Shown here: piece by piece, positions 25,677 to 36,900 of the stretch
Position numbering within the stretch: position 1 is the first letter of the stretch
Layout: each line of letters starts with the position of its first letter
NCBI RefSeq assembly: GCF_047663525.1
Contig: NC_092594.1
Location: forward strand, 33,279,001 to 33,343,000
Reading direction: 5' to 3'
DNA from: Anas platyrhynchos
Taxonomy: Eukaryota; Chordata; Aves; Anseriformes; Anatidae
DNA: 64,000 bases
Made by a program: the position numbers and the translations under genes
Notes under the pieces: model-generated
Told to the model about the DNA's origin: nothing
Database searches by the model: none
Seen by the model: the letters and a program-made list of their open reading frames with translations, nothing else

Positions 25677-26254
25677 AAGCAGAAAAACACATAGCAACGA
25701 GTTTTTACAGTTGTGTTCATCAAAGGATATAAAGGAAGTAAGGAGCATCAGACAGGACCTGTTTTTTATTAGGTCAACTGATACATCTGGGAAAAAAGTA
25801 CAATTTTGCAGAACACAAATCATTTTTCAGGACTTACACAGAATTATTTACTTTGAAGGCTGATACAACTTGAGAACAGTTGCTGAGTTCAATCTGACAA
25901 TTTATTAGACAATTTGCAAGAGGAGCAGAGTATAAAACTTGTACAATAACTTTTAGTAGCTGAACAGGGTAATTGCAATGTGCAATAATCCCATTATCTC
26001 CACTGAGTCCTTGTCTTTTAGTGCTCAATTGAGTATTACTGTCTAAAATCCCTTTAAGGCAGAATGGTCTGGAAAGTAAAATTCATACCACTACTAACAG
26101 TAAAAATGGACTCAGTAGGCATGTTGGTTTTATTGTATTCAACAGTTTTCCCCAACTAACATCCTCAGGTAGCTTTTAAAAAATTATCTGTAGAAAATTA
26201 TCTCTCTGCGTTTGTTATTGGAAGTTATGACAAGTGCCTCTTGGACAGGACTTT

Positions 26255-26822
26255 TTCCTTTAGATGACTATTTCAGTGGATGAGGGGAGAGCAGTGGGTG
26301 TTGTTTTTACTGGCTTTACTAAGTCTAAGACTAAGACTTTCCTTTTTTTTAAGACTTTAGAAAGGCTTTTGACTGTCTCCCATAACATTCTCACAGATAA
26401 ACTGAAGCACTGGCTATGTAAATGGACAGTGAGGTGACTGAAACTGATAGAACTGCTGGGCTCAAAGGGTGTGGTTGCTAGTGGAGTAACCAAAGGGTGG
26501 ACATTTCAACATCTCCATTAGCAACGTGCTATAACAGGTCAATCACATGCTTGGGAAGCTGGCAGATGATACGAAACTGGGGAGAGCAGTTGATAACCAG
26601 ACACTTGTACTGCCATTCAGAAAGACCTCAACAGGCTGGAAAAAAATAGGCAAAGAGGACTATCAGGAAGCTCAACAGGTGGAAATGCAAAGTTCTTCCC
26701 CTGGGAGAAACAACCCATGAATCAGTGCAGGCCAGGGGCCAACAGGCTGGAAAGCAGCTTTGCAGGAGGGGATGTGGGGGAGAAAAAGTTGAACATGAAC
26801 CAATGATGCACCCTTACCAGCA
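26255..26822 (+). mobile_element. Degenerate CR1 LINE fragment (3' part of ORF2)
   Basis: The sequence follows the C-terminal part of avian CR1 ORF2. A stretch corresponding to GACTTTAGTAAGGCTTTTGA (F/A..L/AFD region of the reverse transcriptase) is followed by one like TCTCCCATAACATTCTCA, a GCAGATGAT...AAACTGGG stretch (the FADD-K-G region), and later AAGTTGAACATGAACCA. Many indels break the reading frame, so this is an old, inactive copy. It lacks the 3' UTR and octamer tail. Boundaries are approximate. Confidence 0.85.
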
Positions 26823-27357
26823 GGTAAAGAGAAGGGATTTTTCCCCTCTATTTTTCTTTTCAGTTCCAGTAGATAAACACTAAGTATAACCTTGACCTCA
26901 GCAGTATTTGTTAGCGTAATAATGGCTGAATTACATTACATGAAAAGCAACTGTTATATTTTAATTATATAAAAGAGAAACCTTCTTCAGCTGTGACATT
27001 CAGCACTAATAACCACTGCAACATAAACACAAATATATTCCCCAGTCTTTAAGAATGGAAAACTATGCCCTTCATCAAAAAACACTGCATGCTTATGTTT
27101 AAAAAGGTTTAATTTTTCACCCTGGTACAAAAATACAGTACAATGTGATGGCAAGGCATTAGCCAAAAACATTCAAAGAATAAAAGGGGATTTCCCGTAA
27201 TGCTTCAACATAACCCACCTTCACTCAGTCAGACAATCAAAAGGTGAGTAAGTTCAGTTTCTGCCCAAAGGCAAATAAGGATGAATCACACAGAGTTTTA
27301 CATAAAAATATGTTTGCAGAGCTAATAATTTTACATGCTAGTTGGACATTGATGAAA
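26823..27357. other. Gap downstream of TXNDC12
   Basis: AT-rich sequence between the CR1 fragment and the inferred TXNDC12 polyadenylation signal. ATTAAA-like signals on the minus strand near 26,959 and 27,110 could make the TXNDC12 3' UTR longer. I see no other feature. Confidence 0.4.
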
Positions 27358-27363
27358 TTTATT
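27358..27363 (-). terminator. TXNDC12: Candidate TXNDC12 polyadenylation signal AATAAA
   Basis: On the minus strand an AATAAA lies about 495 bp past the TXNDC12 stop codon, which would give a roughly 0.5 kb 3' UTR. The downstream element is not strongly GU-rich, so a more distal site is possible. Confidence 0.4.
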
Positions 27364-27857
27364 CTACTTGGCTTAGTGGCAAAATTTATGGTTTGGGATT
27401 TCTAGAAAACACCTGGCCCAGGTACATGTCCCACTCATATGAATCCCCAATAAAACAATGGGATCACACAATAATACCAGTGAGAAAAGAGGGATCCAAC
27501 CCTGATTAAGCGTCAAAATGTCGGCTACTTCTAGTTATTCCAATCACACTGTTTGTCTTCAAATGAATGTTTTGCCCTACACACCTCCCTTTTAACACCA
27601 ATATTAGTGGTTGCTCAAACACATGAATTGATGTGTTTACACATTATCTAGTTGCAAAAAATCATTACAGTACACACAGCCAGGCAGAGGAGGAGGTAAC
27701 ACTGAAAGTGATGCATGTGTGTGAACTCCAAACAGGGTTTAACCTAACATTGTTGACAGGAGAATCACGTCCCTCCAGTGCATCTACATTCTTGGTCAGT
27801 TTAATCATTGCCGTTTAGAGTTTTGAAGGGATGGGAAAGCGTCATTCAGTGTATTCA

Positions 27858-27937
27858 TTATAGTTCATCTCCCAGGTGTTTTTGTTTGAAAGCATCACCT
27901 GTGAGCTTCTCTTGGGCCTCCTTCATCCCTTGGACAA
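27858..27937 (-). CDS. TXNDC12: TXNDC12 coding exon 7 (C-terminus, GDEL, stop)
   Basis: The acceptor TCTTTCAG precedes TTGTCCAAGG. It encodes [20 protein letters not shown], then HLGDEL and TAA. It begins in phase 1 and matches the end of exon 6. Confidence 0.95.
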
Positions 27938-30900
27938 CTGAAAGACCAGACAGAGAGAGATCAACTATTAATCTAAAGAGAAAAACAAGGTGTCCTGCTA
28001 ATGAATGTATTTCAAATCAACAGAGTTATATGTGTACACAGAATGTAAATCCACAAAACTACCCAAGGGGAAAACAAAACAAAACAAAACAAAACAAACA
28101 AACAAAAACAAACAAAAAAACAGGCTTCTGCTCTTCTCTCAACTATTTGTGAATTGGATGATTTTCTATGTGACAGATGGAGGCAGATTAGGTCCTAGAG
28201 ACATTATGGTAGGTATTAAGGTGAATCATGATTCTGAACGTGGTTCCTCAAAGCACAGAGAGTCACTCACTCACTGATGTAACAGCTCCTAGTTATGCTG
28301 TCATGTGTAATTTTTCTCCACAAAAAAGTGAAGGTGTTGTCCTTCACTTGGGACACACCCAGAGCTCCACCTTACTAAAAATACACTTCAAATTAGTTTT
28401 CACATACCTTGATCAGCATTGGTATAGAAATACTTGTAGCTGGGGTTTCCTTTCTCATTTATGATTTCTGGGTGAACTTTTCCACTGGGGTCTATGAAAG
28501 AAGAAATCAGACAGGAAATTTGGGTGGCAACAGTAAGAACATGATCCTGTGAGTGGATACAAAAGCTGTGAATGTCTTACCCATGAAAAGGATTCTAGGA
28601 ATGTAACCTCCATCAGGACTAAAGGCTTCATCCTTTGGCTCTTCATCATCCTATCAAAGCAAGACAGAAAAGAGAGAATATATTAGAAAGATATCTAACA
28701 AAACACAGTACTCATTTTAAAGAAACAAGCTATTGCCTTCAGATTCCATTTACCCTGAGCAATTTACAACTTGAACAGACAATGGATACTGCAGTATCTT
28801 CCACTTTCAAAGAAAATAAGGTTATTTCCACCTAAACAAGTATAATTTATCAAAATAGTCTTCTTTTTTTTTCCTGTCAATTTGCATTACACTTTGCTTT
28901 GGTTTAGAAATGTTTTATACATCAGGAGAGAATGAATACAAATTCCTTTACAGTGGCGACAGACTGATATGCGGTACAAATTGTTAAAGAGACAAGGGTA
29001 GTCAGGTTTATAAACACAATTAATATAACTATACTGAAAAAAATAAACACAATTAGCTACATCAACCATCCTGCATACCTACTCAGGAGTGCAAGAGTTA
29101 GGACATAGACAAAAAACAGATGCAACCAGTTAATGAGGATTCCAAATACTTAATTACTAAGCAGTAACGTGGATACAAATCAGAGCGTAGCCTACCTCGA
29201 GGTTGACCATAACAAAATTATGGGCAAGTTCGGAGATCTCCTTAGATTCAGCAAACTTTGGCTTCAAAGCTAATTAAGGAGGGAGGGAGAGAAAGACAGA
29301 GAGAGATGTGTAAATATGGAAAATATTTCAGGTTTTCAGGTCAACACAGAAACTCTACTCCATTCCTGCCTCTAGAGAGCTAGTAATTTTCAATGAGCAG
29401 TGGGTAAATGGAATATATGTGTCAGGCTGTTCAAGCCAGGCTCAGAAGAGGCAGTAACTAAAGCAATCCCTGATGACCTGCCACATGATGAAGCCTGGCC
29501 AACGGACATATGCAGTCATTTTGGAACCAATGGAACAGAAGCAAAAAGCTTGCTGTAAATCATTTCTTACTCAGCTAGTTCAGCCTCGGTCTAGTCATTA
29601 GGACTAGCTTGTTCATTTGTGACGCTGAAAAAGCCTCACCTTCTAAGAACCACCAGCCAAAAGTAAGGGCAATTTAAGGGCAATCTCTTAATTCTCAGAG
29701 ATCATTCCTTCTCTCCCATTTTTATAGCAAAGTGCAGGAAAAACTGCAGTCACTACAGACGTGCAGCATTTCATGTTATTTTGCTGGTGTGCAAGCATGG
29801 CTGGCTTTTGGCAGTGCTAACAGGTAAAGTGGTGTGATATTGCACTGCTCCACATGAAATATAAGAACAGCTAACTGCATTTCGAATGCAACGTTCATGT
29901 TTCTCATGTTACACAATTTGCGTACAAAAGTTCATTAGAAATTCCATCAAGCTTTAGTGTTAAATACACTCACCTTTGCAAGCTCCACACCAAGACTTGT
30001 GGATGATAACCATAAGAGGCAAACCACTTCAAATAAAAAAGAAAAATAATTGTCAAATAAAGCTTACAGCCATGCCTCTCAACTATTACTTTATTATTTC
30101 GAAATTCTATTACTTGTACATTTTAACAGTCAGGCCTTCTACAAAGGCTCTATGTAATAGAAAATATGGAGATGCAGAGAGATTCATCTGTGCTTGTAGG
30201 TTTTGCTGCCTCGCAAGTTTTCCAATCTTAAACACACATCAAAATAATTTATTAGAAATGCCAACCAATGACTTGTGGAATAGGAGACTTTCTTTTTGAA
30301 AGGTTTGCTGTCATTAGTTCAGACATGCATAGAAGCACAACTGGTCATGTGTTGTTTTTTTTTAAAGGCAGGGGTTAGTCACACCAGCTACGTGAGAGAT
30401 CTCAGAAGGGCTTTGCACAGCCACTTAAGCCAATGCAGGGGGTGACAGTCATCCATCCACCCCTTTCCCTGTTATGGTCTGCATGTTTCAGACACTTCTT
30501 TCTGCAGCCTCCCATAATTAAGATCTGGGATCACTGAACAATAATCAAACACAGTAACCTGGCAAACCCGTCAACTTCCAAGCTAGTTTCCCAAGTGCTG
30601 GTATGCTGAAACAAGTGTGAGAAGTGCCAGGACCAAGAAGGAAGGGAGCTGTGTGGAACTGCAGCCTAAATAAAGTACAAGGTGGAAGGACCAAGGTGAA
30701 AAGCCTAAGTTCACTGTAGAATGAATATAGAGAAATGTTTTTTTTGCGGACAACTCAGAGTATTAAGTTCAGCATGTCCAGTACATCATGTGAATACAAG
30801 TACATCATGTGAATATTATTCTCCATCTCTCTTCCTGAAGCCTTCACTTAACCTTCACTACCTACACTACCTGGAGGTTGATTCCATTGCCTATGTCTCA

Positions 30901-33900
30901 TTTAACCTTGTTCTAAAAAATCCCCTTAGCATTTCACCTTCTGATGAATTCAAGCTTAACAAGTTTGAATTCTCTAAGCTCCTTTGTAATGCATTCAGGC
31001 TGCATTATGTGATTAGACAAAGAGGCCTTAAACACAAAGAATTTCACCTATTTCCTGTTGTAAATGCTGGTGATTCAATTAATCCACCACTTCACTGCTC
31101 TCACTAAAATACCTTGCCTATTTTACATGAAGTTTACCTTTCTAACAAGGAAAGCGACACACTTACAGGTGATTTTTATTGCTATGGAATACATTTAGGT
31201 AGTACAACACCTACCTCCACACTTCTTGCATGTAGAAGTCCTTCAAAACACTTTTCAAACAGCTGAAGTAGTGAGAGCAGACTAGCACAATAAACTACAA
31301 AAGACTAAGAACAAGGAATTGGAAATCTCATCCTTGTTCTCTTACCATTAATTCCCTTTAGCTATAGAAGAGTATCCAAGGGAAGCTACTAATAGTGATA
31401 CAGCTTTCAAAATAGTAAGAACAACCTAAAATTAGGCAAAATAAAAGAAGGAATCTAGAAAGGTACACAGAGAACATACTATATAGATACTTCTTTAAGG
31501 TAACGCCAAGCAAACACCACTGTGAACAAGGGCAAATAATGACTAGCAGATCTGAAAGACACGTTTTCCTTCATCTGCAGATTGGTATGAAAAGAAATCC
31601 CTACCAGCTTTAAGTTACAGCTTTCAGTAATGCGTGGAGAGGAGGGAAGTAACATTTGGAATAGTTCAAACAGAAGCCTGGCATTTATTACTAAGCAATT
31701 CCTGTCGTCTTCTTTACACAGGACTTTGTTTGCAGTAAGGAGCAAGAACACACATTTCGCTGGTAAAGCTCATGTTACATCTGTGCCTTCTCCCTGATGA
31801 CAAAAATATACTTTTTTCAATTTTTATACAGTCCAACATGATTTTGCTCCTTCCTCAAGATGAGGCTGATTGAAGTCTGGAAAATATGCACTGTCCTTAT
31901 CATCAAGGATCTTCACGTCAGAAGAGTTACCAGAAACACATGATCCTTGGTACTGCACCACACTTTTACTTTTCTTTTTTTTTTTAAAGAGAGATTTTCA
32001 ATGCAGATTTTAAATGCAACTGCTCAGAGTCCTGGAATACAAACTCTTAGCTGGACAGAACTCACAAAAGTTTTAATGATACTGTATGTATTTCATCAGC
32101 TTTATTCTCTTTGGGAGAGAAATTAATTTTATTTACATCAAAACATTTTTGTAGTCATTTCTCAGTTCTGAAATGCCTAAGTCCATTTAGCAATTGGTAT
32201 GCCAGATAAATAGCCAATGCCAAGCAAATCAGTGAAGTGTCCCTTCTTGCCCCACTTTACCATTTCCTCCCAGGTAGCACTATACAATCAAAAACAGAAC
32301 CCAACAACATTTATTTAAATGAGGGATGACACCCACCAGAACGTGAAAAGTACATCTAAGCTATAAATGCAGTATAGCAAAGACTGAATTAGTTGAAACT
32401 AAGCACAAAAATGAGTTACCCAGTCACAGCCAGTACAGACTTAAGAGAGAGTTTCACCCAGAGCAGTCATTGCCTTTTTAGTTCATCCTTCTTAGAAGAG
32501 CACAAGAGCACTCACTCTGAAACAATTAGTGTTTTTAAAAGCATTTAATGATGACCTTGCACAGAAAAGCCATAGCAAGTTATTTCAATAAAACAGTCCC
32601 ACGGGTAAATTAATTCTACTCCATTTAAGGCACGTTTTATTGTTAAACCTAAAATAGAGAGGTTGAAGTTGGCTAAGCCAGTACCCTGCTGTTGTGCTGA
32701 GTTCACAAATCGGTCTCATAGGTTTTGAAATTATATCCTAAGAATACAGCCTGTTCCAGTCTGGGAACTGAAGTCCCTTCTGCAGTTTGACATATCTGGA
32801 GACAGCCTTGGAAAAGCAATCTTCTGATTCACAACATACACACAGCCAATGCACAGGGGACAACTTTTCCTTATGGTCTCTATCTTCAGGCTCTGACATT
32901 CATATACTGCATGATTATTGGGGTGTAGGTCTCCACAGGAGACTTCATTTGCTTGGGGACGCAACAAGGTCTCTTGGAAAAACACATGTGGGCAGAATGT
33001 GGTGGGGAGGGTGGCAGGAGAGTCTCCAGAGGGATCCTCTTAGCAGTAAAATGTCAGCAGGGACACAGCATCCTGCTGCTGCCATGTGTCACGATATGCG
33101 ACAGGCGGGCAATGAGCTCCTCAGGTCAGTGGCTGGGAGGCACACTCCTGCTGCTGGCAGCGCTTTGGCCCGGGGCCTCGTCTTCACTGGATGCTGCGGC
33201 TCAGGTACTGCAGGAACATGCTGGCCAGCTGGGGCATGTTTTCATCGCTGGGCTGCATCTTGGTGTAGCTGATGAACTGCCTGCGCAGCCGGCTCAGCTC
33301 AGCCATGCTGACGGGCCGGGTGAGCACCAGCCCTTCCACCACCCCGGGGACGCGCACCTCCTCCCCGGGCAGCACCCCGCTCCTCTGGGCGGCCAGCACG
33401 GCGGCCACCACGTCCTGCGTGGCTCGGTCGAGGCGGTGCAGGAACTCGCACGACTGCAGGGGCTGGCTGCGGGTGGCCCGGTGCGGCGGCGGCGGGGTGC
33501 TGTCGAAGAGGGCGGCTCGGATCTCGGCCAGAGGCAGCGGCTCCTCGCCCCGCACGGTGAAGAGAGGCCGGTCCCAGCGGTTGCGGGGATCCGGAGCCTC
33601 GAAGGGCGGCTCGGGGGGGCCGGCGTCGCAGTGCAGGAGGCAGAGCGCCGTGCCCGCCTGCCGCGCCGCGCAGTACAGCTCGTAGCGGCCGCTCCGCAGC
33701 TCGTTGCCCGCGTCCACGATCACCACGTCCCGCCGGCTCAGCCGCCGCTCCACCTCGGCCCGCAGCGCCGCCCGGCCGCCCTCCGCTTCGGTCACGACGT
33801 GCGCCCGCCGCTCCGGGCCGTCCAGCGCCTCCCGCAGCTCCGCCGCCCGCCGGCTCTTGCCGCTGCCCGGCGGCCCGCACAGCACCACCAGCGGCATCCT

Positions 33901-36900
33901 CCCCTCAGCGCCCGCCGCGCCGCCATCCTGACCCGGACGGGGCCGCGACTGCTTCCGCCGGGCTCCGGCTCGTCGCCATGGCGGCACGGCCTGACAGCGG
34001 CCCCGCGGCGCCGCCACAGGGGGCACCCGTGAGGGTCCCCTCACAGCGGGGCGGCGTGGGGAGCCAGCAGGCTGCCCCTGGCACTGTGAGACCCGAAATC
34101 ACCTCACGGCACCTGGCACGGTGACACTGAAACCACCACACAGCCCCTGGCATGGTGACACCGAAATCACCACACAGCCCCCGGCATAGTGACACCAAAA
34201 TCACCACGCAGCCCCCAGCACTGTGAGAGCCGAAATCACCACACAGCCCCTGGCACAGTGACACCGAAATCACCACACAGCCCCTGGTGTAGCGCCGCCG
34301 ATTTGCAAAGTGTTTTGTTTAAAAGTGCGATCGCTCTGGAGTTAGCTTTGAGAATGAGATGCTTTCAGAAATACACAGAATCATAGTATGGTTATAGGTG
34401 GAAGGGACCTTAAGGATCACCCAGTTTCAAGCCCTGGCCATAGGAAAGGACAGCACCCACTAGGTCAGGTTGCCCAGGGCCTTGTCCAACCTGGCCCTGA
34501 ACATCTCCAAGGATGGGGCATCCATAACCTCTCTGGGCAGCCCTCTGAGTGAAGAATTTCCTCCTAACATCTAATCCAAATCTCCCCTCTTTTAGTTTAA
34601 AACCATTCTCCCTTATCCTGTCATTATCTGACTGAGCAAAGAGCCGCTCTCCATCTTTTTATAAGCCCCCATTAGGTATTGAAAAGCTGCAGTAAGATCA
34701 CCCCTGAGCCTTCTCTTCTTTAGGCTGAATAGCTCCAGCTCTCTCAGCCTTCCTTCACAGGAGAACTGCATGAACTGTCTCCATCTCCACAATAACCTGT
34801 AGCATATGTAGACACTGTTTCCAGGACCTCCAAGACATCCAGGGTGTGCTATTTACAGAGCCAGATTTAATGTCTTGAAACTTCCTGTACTATTGCCCCC
34901 AATACATCTTGCTACATAACAGATAATTTCATGTAATTTTCATCGCCAGCCCTAAGGTCAGACTGCTGACCTCCATCAAGTGAGCTGGTCTGTGTTTCTG
35001 GCCAGGAAAATCAAGTGTGCATCACATCCATCACTGCCCAGGGGGGATTGTGAGCACACTCATCTTGCCTAAGCACTCCCTCCTTTATCTGTGCTATTTA
35101 AAAACTTCCTCTGCTTCATTGCAAGGTAAGGTTTAGATGTAGAGCTTAGGGATATGGTTTAGTGGGGACTGTTCGTGTTAGTTTAGAGATTGGACTCGAT
35201 GATCTTGAGGTCTCTTCCAACCTAGAAATTCTGTGATTCTGTGATTCTGTAACACTACAATTGTTCCTGCAAATACTGAAATTGTCTTTTTTTTTTTTTT
35301 TTTTTGTACATGTGTATCAAATGAATGCTAAAATATCCAGTTATAAACGTTTGCTAGACATCTGAACTGTACCATCTGGGTTAATATCACTAGACCTTGC
35401 ACAGTGAATGGAAATCAACAGGTGGATCAGTTTGACAGCAAAATTCAATTAAACTACAAACCTGGAAAGCATAAGGAATTTCCACTAATGTCAACATTGT
35501 AAGATCTAGGTTATAAGTTTTAAAATGTAAGTAGAATTTGTAAGCATACAAATTTCCTCCTCGCCTTTTAATAAGAAATTGTGAGAAAAATATGCCAAAA
35601 TGTCATATTTTAAATGTTTTCATAGAGACAGTGTTGTTATAGAATATAACCTAGAGAAGGTTCTACTTAAACAGCTTATCAGTTCACTATAGATTAAAAC
35701 TTCTTCTTGCAGACAGTAAGAAAACAAGTTGTCTCATGTCAAAGTCTCAAATCTACATAGGCACATCCACTTTGATGGAAATTATCAGCACTGCTGAGCT
35801 CAGGGGGACTGAGTACCACTAACGCGTATGTTTGTGGGTTTGGGGTCCATATCTTTACTGTGACAAAAGCACAAAAAATATTTTCTTTTCAAAGACATGA
35901 TAGAACTTCAATAATTTAATTCCACATCTGAATAGTCTCCTAACCCACCTTTATATTGGTTAATAATTATTATTTTCTGTGGCTAAATTTAGGATTGATA
36001 CAGAATCTTGACAAACTCTTAAAGCCACTTTTCTGTATTTAAAACTAGGTAACATACCTGGCCGCTGCCTCTTTCTTCCCATCTTCTAGTGTTCTCCAAT
36101 GAATATGATCTCCAAAACCTGCCAGAGAGAAAGGTTTATAAATGCTGCATAGTTTAACATATCATCAGAGGAAAACAGTCCAACCCTTTGAACATTTTCA
36201 ACTCATTATATAATCTTTTTTACAAGAAATTATAATCCCAGTCCTGGGAAGACTTCTGTGAATACTTACAACCTACATGGCCTTACAAGGAATCCCACTG
36301 AAATTAATTAACAAAAACAAACCACAGAGTCATGAATATTTACACATATGCAAAGGACATCAAAATTCCCTGAGCACAGATTAAAATTGAAGTGCTTTCT
36401 GATTATTCTCCATTCTTCCTCGATCTGTGAACATTTATTAACTGATTACTGACAAATTAAACATGTCACCATCTGGCTTCCTAAATCCCACTGAATGTGA
36501 ACTAGCACAAAATAACTAGGCCTTAAAAAATACATAGGCCAATAAATGATTATTAATTGCTCTAAAACTATTACATTAAATACTACTACTGATGGTAATT
36601 GTCACCAAAGAGTAAGAAAGAACCCCGTTATGCAGATTGCTGAATGTTACAGTGATTGAACAATACAGGACATATTCTACCCAACAAGCAGATAACAAGA
36701 CTTGTTGTGTCTTGTCTGTTGAGATAAACCAAACAAGCCGATGTCAACAACAGTAAAGCAGGGACTGCCATTTTTTTCACCCTGTAGCCAACACACCACT
36801 ACCATCATGAGGCTCAAAGCCATGTGGAGAGCTGAGATGAAGGAGATCTGGGAACTGTTCAGAAATGAACCCCTTTTGAAGACTTCCCCAGAGGTCTCAT

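Larger units (their letters stand above)
20295..26254. other. Intergenic region between RAB3B promoter and TXNDC12 3' end
   Basis: About 6 kb of ordinary, CpG-poor DNA. No open frame resembles a known protein and I found no plausible exon chain. A (CT)n microsatellite lies near 23,707-23,729 and a CTCF-like core at 25,665-25,676. Confidence 0.6.
30027..36057 (-). other. TXNDC12: TXNDC12 intron 2, host of KTI12
   Basis: A 6.0 kb intron. It contains the intronless KTI12 gene (33,184-33,897) on the same strand, a 34-bp minisatellite (34,075-34,292) and two CR1 fragments. 30,030-32,600 and 35,310-36,050 show nothing further that I can support, apart from a 19-bp-period two-copy duplication at 30,781-30,815. 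Confidence 0.9.

Noticed and set aside
30721-31107. 128-codon plus-strand frame in TXNDC12 intron 2
   Set aside because: No recognisable domain, antisense to TXNDC12, and includes a short tandem duplication. Compatible with chance.
32953-34032. 359-codon plus-strand open frame (and a 137-codon one) over KTI12
   Set aside because: Antisense to the clearly conserved KTI12 reading frame in very GC-rich DNA, where stop codons are rare. Ala/Arg/Pro-rich with no family resemblance.
33898-34044. 49-codon N-terminal extension of KTI12 to an upstream in-frame ATG
   Set aside because: Arg/Pro-rich and unlike any KTI12. The family starts MPLVV, and the promoter-type motifs lie within this stretch.
33905-34276. 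123-codon minus-strand frame with repeated GLCGDFG-like units
   Set aside because: Translation of the 34-bp minisatellite.
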